Shown here: positions 36,630 to 44,967 of the stretch, in pieces
How positions within the stretch are numbered: position 1 is the first letter of the stretch
How the letters are laid out: each line of letters opens with the position of its first letter
Source of the DNA: Solibacillus sp. R5-41
GTDB lineage: Bacteria > Bacillota > Bacilli > Bacillales_A > Planococcaceae
DNA length: 64,000 bases
Direction: 5' to 3'
Assembly: GCF_002736105.1 (NCBI RefSeq)
Contig: NZ_CP024123.1
Coordinates: 1,542,001-1,606,000 of the forward strand
Translations under genes and position numbers: made by a program
Notes under the pieces: model-generated
What the model was told of the DNA's origin: nothing
Seen by the model: only the letters and a program-made list of their open reading frames with translations
Database searches by the model: none

Positions 36630-36660
36630 AAAAAAGAGCCTAGATCGTTCCTCTAGGCCC
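36630..36660 (-). terminator. terminator of the PadR-HAAS operon
   Basis: Stem gggcctaga/tctaggctc on the minus strand followed by ttttttga. Confidence 0.75.
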
Positions 36661-36776
36661 TTACTTGCATGAATTATTTTGGCTATCCATCAAAATGGCT
36701 GTTCTATCCGCCACTTCAACTTTCTATCCTTCTGCCCCGTTAATATCGCCAAAATTCCCAGTTATTTGTACGAAGA

Positions 36777-37784
36777 TTACATTTTAGCTTTTCTAAAACC
36801 ATTAAAAATATCGATAATTGAAATTATAATCATGACCGAAACGACAGCCCAAATTGTGCTATTCCACCAATTCAAAATGACTGAATCACTTGCCGCATTA
36901 AATACTTCCCCTGTATAACGGATGAACTCAGTATTAAATAAATTGGATTGTTGGATGAAAATAACAGTCACAATAATAAGCGCAACGTGATAAATCATAT
37001 TCCAAACAGCTATTTTATTTGTCCATTTGCCAACAATCCACTTATATAAAATCAAACCAATTTCAAACAGAATTAGTGACCCTATAATTGGCCATAAAGT
37101 TAAAAGTACGTCTCGATTGAAAAGGGGGGCTACAAAATGAAGTTTGTCATGTGACCCACCTTGTTCGTAAATTCCGATAAGATCAGATGCTTTAAAGTAA
37201 ACAGTAGCCCAAATGATTACACCTAAAAGTTCAAAAAATATTTCAGGTTTGGAAATTCGTTTCTTTTTTTCTACTGGCACGATGTTTTTTAAATCACTTG
37301 GTGTCCAAGGTTTTGGTAGCATCGACTTTTTGGCACCATCGTCCGTCACACGTTCTATGATCACAAAGATAATTGTAACCCAGAAAAATACTTGAGTTAA
37401 TACTTCTACGCTTCCACCTATAAAGTGAATAACCAAATCAATACCAGATTCGATTAGCTGTGTATCTGGTGTGAAACTCGTGATTTGTTGAATGGTAAGT
37501 ACGATAACATGAACGATAACGGCAATGGATGCGGCCATTTTTAAAATCGTCATATACGATTCAAATAACATCGGACCAATTAGGTAATTAGGTTGCCCGC
37601 GGTACTGATCGGCCAATTGAGCTGGATCCCCCAGTTTTGTAAGCGCGGTGTCTACATCATCTGCTGTATAGTCATCTGGAATCATATCCAAAATGGTTGA
37701 CCTCAATTCCATTTCGATATCTGCACGTAATTTTTCGGGTAATCTTCTTGCTACTTCATAAATGTACAAGTTAATCTGTTCCAT
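36777..37784 (-). CDS. HAAS-domain membrane protein
   Basis: A 335-residue protein. The N-terminal ~60 residues form a HAAS helical domain (NLYIYEVARRLPEKLRADIEMELRS, TKLGDPAQLADQYRG), followed by about six helices. HAAS proteins are encoded with PadR regulators and are thought to act as their membrane partners. The PadR gene upstream overlaps it. ATG 37784 sits nine bases from aaagggg; ATG 37791-37793 touches that site and is less likely. Confidence 0.8.
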   Translation of the reverse strand: MEQINLYIYEVARRLPEKLRADIEMELRSTILDMIPDDYTADDVDTALTKLGDPAQLADQYRGQPNYLIGPMLFESYMTILKMAASIAVIVHVIVLTIQQITSFTPDTQLIESGIDLVIHFIGGSVEVLTQVFFWVTIIFVIIERVTDDGAKKSMLPKPWTPSDLKNIVPVEKKKRISKPEIFFELLGVIIWATVYFKASDLIGIYEQGGSHDKLHFVAPLFNRDVLLTLWPIIGSLILFEIGLILYKWIVGKWTNKIAVWNMIYHVALIIVTVIFIQQSNLFNTEFIRYTGEVFNAASDSVILNWWNSTIWAVVSVMIIISIIDIFNGFRKAKM

Positions 37785-38118
37785 CTTTTTCATCCCCTTT
37801 AAGTAATAAGGCTAACTCATTAGATGTTTTTTCCCATTCGACTTTCAATGCCTCAAATACCTGCTTTCCATAATCACTTCGTACATAATACTTTCTCGGG
37901 CGGGTCTCAGTTGTATCCCAACTACTCGTTAATAATTCTTGTTTTTCTAAACGGCGAAGAAGGGGATACAGTGTGCTTTGGTCGATAGCAATACCCGATG
38001 TTTCTAACAACTGTACTAAAGAATAACCGTATTGTGGCTCGCTTAATTGGCTTAATACGGCAAGTGTCAATGTTCCTCTTCGTAATTCAGTCGTCAGTGA
38101 ATTTAATAATTCATTCAC
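37771..38118 (-). CDS. PadR-family transcriptional regulator
   Basis: A 115-residue winged-helix regulator: LRRGTLTLAVLSQLSEPQYGYSLVQLL, then TLYPLLRRLEKQELL (recognition helix and wing) and a C-terminal dimerisation helix. The 3' end overlaps the HAAS gene. A perfect 8+8 palindrome lies about 20 bases before the start and is its likely autoregulatory operator. Confidence 0.9.
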   Translation of the reverse strand: MNELLNSLTTELRRGTLTLAVLSQLSEPQYGYSLVQLLETSGIAIDQSTLYPLLRRLEKQELLTSSWDTTETRPRKYYVRSDYGKQVFEALKVEWEKTSNELALLLKGDEKDGTD

Positions 38119-38138
38119 ACAAACACCTCGTTTTCTTT

Positions 38139-38159
38139 ATAGTGTATATCGTACACTAT
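38139..38159 (-). promoter_or_regulatory. palindromic operator of the PadR/HAAS operon
   Basis: Arms atagtgta and tacactat around a 5-base spacer; the minus strand reads the same way. It is the only such palindrome in the region. ATGT/ACAT-like or GTGTA half-sites of this spacing fit PadR dimers. Confidence 0.65.
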
Positions 38160-38248
38160 TGTGGAAATGAAAACAATGGGCGTTAAAATTAAATTATGAT
38201 TTTTTTCAAGAATAAGTCCTATTTGGGCTAATTGTTGTTTCTGAGGCA

Positions 38249-38287
38249 AAAAAAGAAGAGACTATCCGTTTTTTGCGGATGCCTCTG
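38249..38287 (-). terminator. terminator of the PadR-DUF1700-DUF4097 operon
   Basis: Imperfect stem agaggcatccg/cggatagtctct on the minus strand, then tcttttttt. Confidence 0.7.
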
Positions 38288-38338
38288 CTATATGGAGAAT
38301 TTGATACTTATAAGATTTTTATAGGTATCTATTTTGGT

Positions 38339-39175
38339 TTATTTTAATGATAACTCGAGATCACCATGGGAGAGAGAAACTTCAAGCTGGTTATTCCCTT
38401 CATGTAGTTGGGATAGTTTCGTTCCAGAATCTTTATCGTTTACTGTGAGGTCTCCAAAGAATGTGCTCAAAACAAATCCGAGATCACTTTTTTTGTTTAA
38501 TAACCTAAGGCCAACATCTCCAAAACTAGAAGAAATCGTCGTTTTTCCGTTTAACTCGCCAGTGACGTCAATATCGCCATGCTCGCTTTCAATTACTAAA
38601 CTGTCACTTGAAAATTGATGTAACGTCAAATCCCCAAATGCATTATTAATTTCTGTATAACCTGCTTCAATGTTATTGAATGAAATATCTCCGTGGCGCA
38701 CATCCAGATTGAGCTGTTCATAATTTAATTGTTGCAAGTTTACATCCCCGAAGCTAGAATCTACTGTAATGTTTGAGAGCAATACATCCTTAGGGACATA
38801 AATTTTAATAGAAGGCGATTTAAATGGTCCAAGGCCGATTGTCATTGCGTTTTCATTTTTGTTGCGAGACTTTACTGTTAGCGTATCGGCTTTTACAACA
38901 TACGTAACATCTGACGTTTCAAAAGCACTTATTTCTAATGAAAAACGATCTGACGGAAGTATTTCAATATCCGAGTGTTCATTTGAAATGTTAATTTTTG
39001 TGAATTTGTCAAGTTCGTATGATTGGGACACAAAAGTTTTTTCGTTTGGTACGTAAAAACCTGTATTGTCTTTTAAAATATACCATTGTCCACCAGATGC
39101 AAAACCAATAATGGCGAATACAAGGCCGATTGCAATCATACAACCTGCAATAATTTTAAGCCGAGTAGTAGTCAT
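38339..39175 (-). CDS. DUF4097 beta-strand-repeat membrane protein (LiaG-like)
   Basis: A 278-residue protein with an N-terminal helix (about 7-28) and an outer right-handed beta-helix of repeated units: SSFGDVNLQQL, RHGDISFNNI, NAFGDLTLHQF, EHGDIDV, SSFGDVGLR, TFFGDLTV, SHGDLEL. These are the adhesin-like DUF4097 repeats found in LiaG/YvlB. The gene overlaps DUF1700 by four bases (ATGA). Envelope stress or membrane-surface role is known for relatives; the ligand is unknown. Confidence 0.85.
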   Translation of the reverse strand: MTTTRLKIIAGCMIAIGLVFAIIGFASGGQWYILKDNTGFYVPNEKTFVSQSYELDKFTKINISNEHSDIEILPSDRFSLEISAFETSDVTYVVKADTLTVKSRNKNENAMTIGLGPFKSPSIKIYVPKDVLLSNITVDSSFGDVNLQQLNYEQLNLDVRHGDISFNNIEAGYTEINNAFGDLTLHQFSSDSLVIESEHGDIDVTGELNGKTTISSSFGDVGLRLLNKKSDLGFVLSTFFGDLTVNDKDSGTKLSQLHEGNNQLEVSLSHGDLELSLK

Positions 39176-39774
39176 TGGAAATCCCCCTTTCGTTTCCGTG
39201 TGATTTTCTGAAACATTTTAGCTAATATTTCTACACAGACAACACCAGTTCTTTTAATGAGACGGATTATGGTAGGCGAGATCAAGAGGCCAATGCCGGT
39301 TGTAACAAGCCCAAAACCAATAAATAGTAGTGCTGTCGGCCAATGTTCTATAATAATGAAAAAACCCGATATGAGCGCGACAAGTCCACTAAATAAAATA
39401 CCACCTACAATAGCTAAAATAGCAATAACAAAGCTGAAAACGACTGCACCAGCTGAAATGATGAGCGCCACTGCCACAGCGAGAAGTGGTAACGAAAGTG
39501 GTGCCGATAATATAGCAAGGATGATTAGCCAAATTGCTGACATGTTCTTTTTCGTTGAAGGTGGTGTCGCGTCCAAATCTTTAATCGCAAAGTCGGCTAA
39601 TATTTGTGCAGCCACTTGCGAAGGTGGTCCTAGCTGTTTTATGACTTGTTGCTCGTTCTCTTCTCCTGCTTCATCGAAATATTCTTCATAATAAATAAGT
39701 GCAGAATCAATTTCATGCACTGGGAGTCGGTGTAATCTACTCCTTAGGTTTTTTAAATAACCTGCTTTATCCAT
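39172..39774 (-). CDS. DUF1700 (HAAS-type) membrane protein
   Basis: A 200-residue protein: N-terminal helical domain LRSRLHRLPVHEIDSALIYYEEYFDEAG (about 8-37) with QLGPPSQVAAQIL, then four helices (about 78-185). Typical second gene of PadR-DUF1700-DUF4097 operons. It overlaps the PadR gene by eight bases and the DUF4097 gene by four. Probably transmits a membrane signal to the PadR repressor; inferred from the conserved gene order. Confidence 0.85.
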   Translation of the reverse strand: MDKAGYLKNLRSRLHRLPVHEIDSALIYYEEYFDEAGEENEQQVIKQLGPPSQVAAQILADFAIKDLDATPPSTKKNMSAIWLIILAILSAPLSLPLLAVAVALIISAGAVVFSFVIAILAIVGGILFSGLVALISGFFIIIEHWPTALLFIGFGLVTTGIGLLISPTIIRLIKRTGVVCVEILAKMFQKITRKRKGDFQ

Positions 39775-40096
39775 CTAATTTCCCTCCTAATAGTACACTG
39801 TCTACTTTTTCTTTATAAATTTTCCATTCGGTAAGAAGTTCTAGTAAACGCAAGTGCCCTAGTCCCGTAATCTGATAGTATCGCCTGTTCCTTCCTTGAA
39901 ATGGCTGGTCATAGGTTGTTAAAAAATCAGCCTTTTGCAAGCGTCGCAATACAGGATAAAGCGTTGACTCCGAAATATTCATGACCGATTGGACTTCTTG
40001 CGTCAGAGAGTACCCGTAAGCATCTTCCTTTTCTAATATAGCGAGCACGCAAGCATCTAGTAAAGACGAGCCCAGTTGAAACGTCATCTTATTCAC
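39767..40096 (-). CDS. PadR-family transcriptional regulator, second copy
   Basis: A 109-residue winged-helix regulator: LLDACVLAILEKEDAYGYSLTQEV, STLYPVLRRLQKADFLTTYD, QGRNRRYYQITGLGHLRLLELL. First gene of its operon. Its upstream region has two direct copies of tagtatatgg 11 bp apart (40141, 40152) and a tataat box on the minus strand at 40133-40128. These differ from the palindrome of the other PadR gene, so the two regulators probably have different sites. Confidence 0.9.
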   Translation of the reverse strand: MNKMTFQLGSSLLDACVLAILEKEDAYGYSLTQEVQSVMNISESTLYPVLRRLQKADFLTTYDQPFQGRNRRYYQITGLGHLRLLELLTEWKIYKEKVDSVLLGGKLDG

Positions 40097-40377
40097 CTCA
40101 CATTACTATACCTATATAAGGTTTTATATTATACGTTATATAGTATATGGATAGTATATGGCGTATAGTATTGATTTGTCAATAAATTTCAAATTTTTTA
40201 CATAAAAAAGGCGAATGATAAATGGAATCTTAGTACTACTGCTGTATTAAATTCCATGCGTAGTTTTTTTGATTGGACAGCAAAAAAAAAATTTATAGTC
40301 ATGTATAGTTTCATTGCAAACAGCTCATACTTATTTAGGTAACACTTATTCATCTAATTTGATGAGGAGGATGCATC
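40097..40377. other. intergenic, promoters of PadR2 and of small-ORF module 1
   Basis: AT-rich. Right part (40260-40377) is the leader of the first small ORF; its last 20 bases match the leader of the second small ORF. A gene is not seen. Confidence 0.4.
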
Positions 40378-40443
40378 ATGAGTAATTCTAAGCCAGTAGA
40401 ACAGGAATCTCAGGACAGTCCGCCACAACTGAACATTGAGTAA
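40378..40443 (+). CDS. 21-residue small acidic peptide, module 1
   Basis: ATG 40378 behind an ideal gaggagg site, product MSNSKPVEQESQDSPPQLNI plus Glu. It is not similar to any peptide I know. The 20 bases before the ATG (ctaatttgatgaggaggatg) are identical to those before the 50-residue ORF at 40713. A terminator with matching sequence ends both modules. Translation is plausible but unproven. Confidence 0.5.
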   Translation: MSNSKPVEQESQDSPPQLNIE

Positions 40444-40556
40444 GCTTCATTTATATTACAGGCATGGTTAACCGGAGTTTTCTCTGAATAGTTATTGCTT
40501 GATATTTGAAGCTGAATTAAACCAGTTATAGTCAATTGTAGGCAATAAGTGTACTC

Positions 40557-40588
40557 GGACCCAGAATTATTCTGGGTCCATTTTTTTG
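40557..40588 (+). terminator. terminator of small-ORF module 1
   Basis: Stem ggacccaga/tctgggtcc then seven Ts. Similar to the terminator at 40890. Confidence 0.85.
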
Positions 40589-40712
40589 AAGAAAAACATT
40601 TGGCAAAGGAACTGGGATCAATGAAACTAAAAAAAATGTATAATCATCGTGGAAATAGCCATATTAATAAGGATTTCACTTAAGAAATCTAATTTGATGA
40701 GGAGGATGCGAC

Positions 40713-40865
40713 ATGAGTAGGCCTAAAGAATTAGACCCAAAATCTCGAAAAATCCGCCATAACTGGTCAAGGATGAAGCATGCAAAATCTCAAGTAAATG
40801 GGCAAACAGAGATTACTCTGCATAACCGTATCTTGAGAAGCGAAGCGAAAGCCCGACAGTTTTAA
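40713..40865 (+). CDS. 50-residue small basic protein, module 2
   Basis: ATG 40713 behind gaggagg. The product begins MSRPKELDPKSRKIRHNWSR, is rich in Arg/Lys/His, and ends ILRSEAKARQF. No membrane segment, Cys or Pro-rich region. I do not recognise the family. A broken copy of its C-terminus is encoded at 6344-6421 on the minus strand, which supports it as a real gene. Its basic charge could suit RNA or membrane binding; that is speculation. Confidence 0.6.
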   Translation: MSRPKELDPKSRKIRHNWSRMKHAKSQVNGQTEITLHNRILRSEAKARQF

Positions 40866-40889
40866 TCAGCTAGAAGTAATAAGTGTCAT

Positions 40890-40920
40890 CGAGCCCAGAA
40901 ATTATTTCTGGGTTTTTTGT
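40890..40920 (+). terminator. terminator of small-ORF module 2
   Basis: Stem gcccagaaa/tttctgggt then six Ts. Preceded by aataagtgt, as in module 1. Confidence 0.85.
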
Positions 40921-41368
40921 TTTGAAATTTTTTATCCTTTTTATGATTTATCCAATATAACCATTAATTTAGTATTCCTTTATTTATTTTAGTTTTACAT
41001 TCAAAAATTCAATTGAATAATAATTGTCGCATCAATTCGAATTGGCGATTTTTATTTACAACTTTTTTAAAATAGGCTCTATTATAGGGATATTGCTTAG
41101 TTCGGTGGGTATAAAGGTGTGTTAAAGGGTGCTATAAAATATAGACTTTTTCATACAAAAGTGTACTAATATAACTCGTCTATCTTGTAATAAAGTAAAA
41201 ATTACTATTTTTGTAGGTACAAGGATCAATGGTGTGTCTACTTTTTTTATGTGAACTTAGTATGAAATACGCAATTAGAGCGATAGGTTATATTTGGGGT
41301 ATATGCTATATTTGAATAAAATAACTACAATTTTATGGGTGCAGGAGAAAAGTGAGGGGTACATATTT
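40921..41368. other. intergenic upstream of the chemotaxis receptor
   Basis: Non-coding, AT-rich. No motility-type sigma-D promoter could be assigned with confidence. Strong gaggggt ribosome site at its right end. Confidence 0.4.
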
Positions 41369-43063
41369 ATGAGCAATACATTTCGTTTCAAAACAATTCG
41401 CGCTAAGCTATTAAGCGCCTTTTTTGTCATTGTCTTTTTTATTTTTGGCTTTAGTACATATAATTATTTTGCTAATACGCGCGTCATTACTGCCGGAGAA
41501 AATATTGTACAAAAGGAATTACAACTGCTAATAGCTAGTGAAAAATTGGCATCGTCGATTAGTATTCGATCATCGGCAGCGAAAAGCTATGTATTAACAG
41601 GAAATAAGGCCTATAAAGAGTCATTTCAGCAATATATTGAAATTGCAGAAGCTAATAATGCCATCTTGAGCGAATTTGGGACAGATGAAAATTTGGCGGG
41701 ACTTGTTGAAAAGGCAAGAGAATGGCGAGGAATAATACAGACACAAGTATTTGATGAATATGATAAAGGCAATAAAGAGCTTGCCGTTGAAAATTTGAAA
41801 TCGGCGGATGCTCTAGCAGGGGAAGTAATGCTAGGCTACGAAGAAATTGCATTAGCACGTGAAGAAGCGATTAATGTACTCGGTAATGAAATGATTACAC
41901 AGTCGAAGGTAACAATGTACGTAGGAGCATTCATTGGTACGATAATTATCATCCTTGCAATTATCGTCGCTATTATAACAGCGCGTATCATTACGAATCC
42001 GATAAAAGAGGTCGTACAAAAAATTATAGCGATGGCCAACGGGGATATGAGCCAAGCTCCATTAATACAAAAAACACAAGATGAAATTGGGTTGCTTGTG
42101 CAATCGGCAAATAGTATGAATAGTAAGCTACACGGCGTATTGAGCTCGATTCATGAAGTTTCTGAAAATGTTGCAGCAAGTAGTGAGGAGCTCGCGCAAT
42201 CTGCTAATGGGGTGAAGGATGGTTCGGAACAAATTGCTCTTACGATGACGGACTTAGCAGACGGCTCAGAATCTCAGGCAAGTAGTGCAAGTGATTTAGC
42301 AAATATGATGGAACACTTTAAAGTAAATGTACAACAAGCTACGGATGAAGGAACTACAATGGCCAAGCATTCACAAGAAGTTTTACATTTGACAGAATCA
42401 GGACAAGGACTAATGAATGCTTCCACACAGCAAATGTACACAATTGATCAAATTGTCCAAGAAGCTGTGTCCAAAGTCGAAGGGTTAAATAGTCAATCAC
42501 AAGAAATTTCAAAATTAGTCGATGTAATAGATGGCATTGCCAATCAAACAAATTTACTAGCTTTGAATGCAGCAATTGAAGCAGCACGAGCTGGCGAACA
42601 AGGAAAAGGATTTGCCGTTGTAGCTGATGAAGTACGTAAGTTAGCTGAGCAAGTTTCGCTTTCTGTTACAGATATTTCATCTATTGTGACACGTATTCAA
42701 AGTGAAACAACGGGTGTTACAACTTCACTGCAAATAGGCTATGACGAAGTGAAAAAGGGAACGTTACAAATTACCAATACGGGTAAAACGTTCGACAATA
42801 TCGCGACAGCTGTGAATCTTATGTCGTCGAATATTCAAGGGATTACAAATAACTTGCAAGGTATTGCTACGACAACAGAGCAAATTAATCGCTCTATTGA
42901 TGAAATTGCAGCGATTACGCAGGAATCAGCTGCTGGAGTCGAACAAACGACTGCAACGATTGAGGAAACAGCGGGAGCAATGGAAGAAATAGCGAGTAGC
43001 TCGGAGCAATTAGCGATTGTTGCTGAAAGTTTAAATACGCAAGTACAACAATTTAAGCTATAA
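41369..43063 (+). CDS. methyl-accepting chemotaxis protein
   Basis: A 564-residue receptor. Membrane helices at about 13-33 and 180-205 flank a four-helix-bundle sensor. A HAMP domain follows, then the cytoplasmic signalling coiled coil, whose hairpin tip is [20 protein letters not shown] and [15 protein letters not shown]. Methylation helices flank the tip. It senses an unknown small molecule and controls CheA. ATG 41369 with gaggggt is preferred to the frame's upstream start. A broken copy of its cytoplasmic part follows directly. Confidence 0.93.
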   Translation: MSNTFRFKTIRAKLLSAFFVIVFFIFGFSTYNYFANTRVITAGENIVQKELQLLIASEKLASSISIRSSAAKSYVLTGNKAYKESFQQYIEIAEANNAILSEFGTDENLAGLVEKAREWRGIIQTQVFDEYDKGNKELAVENLKSADALAGEVMLGYEEIALAREEAINVLGNEMITQSKVTMYVGAFIGTIIIILAIIVAIITARIITNPIKEVVQKIIAMANGDMSQAPLIQKTQDEIGLLVQSANSMNSKLHGVLSSIHEVSENVAASSEELAQSANGVKDGSEQIALTMTDLADGSESQASSASDLANMMEHFKVNVQQATDEGTTMAKHSQEVLHLTESGQGLMNASTQQMYTIDQIVQEAVSKVEGLNSQSQEISKLVDVIDGIANQTNLLALNAAIEAARAGEQGKGFAVVADEVRKLAEQVSLSVTDISSIVTRIQSETTGVTTSLQIGYDEVKKGTLQITNTGKTFDNIATAVNLMSSNIQGITNNLQGIATTTEQINRSIDEIAAITQESAAGVEQTTATIEETAGAMEEIASSSEQLAIVAESLNTQVQQFKL

Positions 43064-43073
43064 AAAAGTAAGG

Positions 43074-43119
43074 AAGTCTTCATAGTTATGTGCATTTGCA
43101 CACTGTGAAGACTTTTTTC
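43074..43119 (+). terminator. terminator of the chemotaxis receptor gene
   Basis: Stem aagtcttca/tgaagactt with six Ts. A copy follows the duplicated pseudogene at 44221-44262. Confidence 0.85.
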
Positions 43120-43162
43120 TTATTTATTAGAATATTCAAAAGTGATAGAATAAATAATACTT

Positions 43163-44212
43163 TATGTTTTGACTTGTCAGGGAAAGGGTGGATCAAAGGG
43201 TGATTTAAGTCAACCGCCATTAGAACAAAAAACACGAGATGAAATTGGGTTACTTATACAATCGACGAACACTGTTAATAGCACTTTACATAGCGTATTG
43301 AGCACGATTCATGAAGTTTCTGAAAATGTTGCGGCAAGTAGTGAAGAGCTCGCACAATCCGCGTTAGGGGTGAAAGATGGCGCTGGACAAATCGCAATAA
43401 CGATGACGGATTTAGCAGATGGCTCAGAATCGCAGGCGAATAGTGCAAGTGATTTAGCACAAACTTTAAAGTAAATGTACAACAAGCAACGGATGCAGGT
43501 TCAACAATGGCTAAGCATTCCCTTGAAGTTTTACAATTAACTGATATTGGCCAAGGATTAATGAATTCATCAACTCAGCAAATGTATACAATTGATCGAA
43601 TTGTACAAGAGGCTGTGTCCAAGGTAGAGCGATTAAATAGTCAATCACAGGAAATTTCAAAATTAGTTGTTGTTATTGACGGTATTGCAAACCAAACGAA
43701 TTTACTAGCATTAAATGCAGCGATTGAAGCAGCAAGAGCAGGCCAACAAGGGAAAGGCTTTGCGGTTGTAGCTGATGAAGTACGCAAACTGGCTGAGCAA
43801 GTTTCCCTTTCTGTTACAGATATTTCCTCGATTGTGACACGTATTCAAAGCGAAACGATTAATGTTACAACATCACTACAAACAGGTTATGATGAGGTGA
43901 AAAAAGGAACAGCACAAATCACTGATACGGGTGAAACGTTCGAGAATATCGCTATGGCTGTGAATCTGATGTCTTCGAATATTCAAGGGCATCATGGAAA
44001 ATCTACAAGGCATTGCCACGAAAACGGAGCAAATTAATCGCTCAATTGACGAAATTGCAGCCATCACGGAGGAATCCGCAGCCGGTGTCGAACAAACAAC
44101 GGCAACAATCCAGGAAACAGTAGGATCAATGGAAGAAATCGCGAATAGTACGGAACAATTAACTACTGTGGCTGAAGAACTAAATATCAAATTGCAACAA
44201 TTTAAGTTGTAG
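43163..44212 (+). pseudogene. broken partial duplicate of the chemotaxis receptor
   Basis: Parallels the receptor from the end of its HAMP domain to its last residue (NIKLQQFKL), but lacks sensor, both helices and a start. Two frameshifts: a deletion of about 8 bases near 43460 (after SDLAQ) and a single-base insertion near 43990 (after SSNIQG). Between them the signalling tip ([20 protein letters not shown]) is intact. It is clearly a tandem duplication that then decayed. Confidence 0.92.
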
Positions 44213-44787
44213 AAATAGGGAAGTCTTCATAGGTGCATATGCATATATGAAGACTCTTTTCTCTTTTTAGAATATTGATAATGTTTTATTGTAGCGGGAT
44301 GGAAGAACATGTTATCTTGCATGCAATTGGGAAATTGAATTAAATAAACTCCCAATAGCGGAGAATGAAATCTCCTTATAAAAACCAGTGGCGAGGCATG
44401 GAGCATGTCCTATGGTTAAAATAATTTAAGACTATTATTGTTACTTACCAACCGATTGTTCATAATGATGGAAGAACGATACTGCGTTTACGCAGTGATA
44501 TTGGTGGAACTCCGCATCTGTTTTGGCTATTGTTAAGTTGTTGCCACGCAGTAATTTAATAGCTTCTGCTTGTGTTATTTACTTGTTGTAATGCATCGAC
44601 ACCAGAATATGAGCGAAGTTGCAACTTGGTAGTTTACGTTCTTTACCCAAGAAGGATAGAGTAACTAAAACAACCTAGGTAAACACAGTAATTCCAGAAT
44701 GATTATCTCTAATTTATCAAGGCTTTAAGCAATCTGTTTTATTAATTGTGAATACTGTGCTTGTATAAAATATAGATTAGAGTTAGG
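44213..44787. other. intergenic with terminator copy and decayed frames
   Basis: Holds the duplicated terminator (44221-44262). A minus-strand open stretch at 44441-44574 reads AEAIKLLRGNNLTIAKTDAE without a start codon; likely a remnant, family unknown. Otherwise nothing. Confidence 0.4.
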
Positions 44788-44850
44788 ATGGTCGAAGAAA
44801 AAATAACACAATTTAGTGTTAGTTTCGGTAAACCTCATCATAAGTATTAG
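44788..44850 (+). CDS. 20-residue frame ending FGKPHHKY, doubtful
   Basis: ATG 44788 behind a weak ttagg site. The product is MVEEKITQFSVSFGKPHHKY. Its end resembles the fragment at 6131-6271 (VEEL...YGEPNHKCGQ). Either a small peptide gene or the start and end of a lost larger gene. Confidence 0.25.
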   Translation: MVEEKITQFSVSFGKPHHKY

Positions 44851-44967
44851 AGGTTTTCCATGTATAATAGCATATAGAAATAATATTAAGTAAACTAATC
44901 TTGAACTAGACTGTTAGCTAAAAAATATATTTATAATTTTAGTTGGCTTAGAATGGAGACCATGTGA

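Noticed and set aside
39257-39691. 144-residue plus-strand frame opposite DUF1700
   Set aside because: Antisense shadow of a gene with a clear domain and operon context.
44441-44574. Minus-strand 43-codon frame as a gene
   Set aside because: No start codon or ribosome site; kept only as a possible remnant in the intergenic entry.
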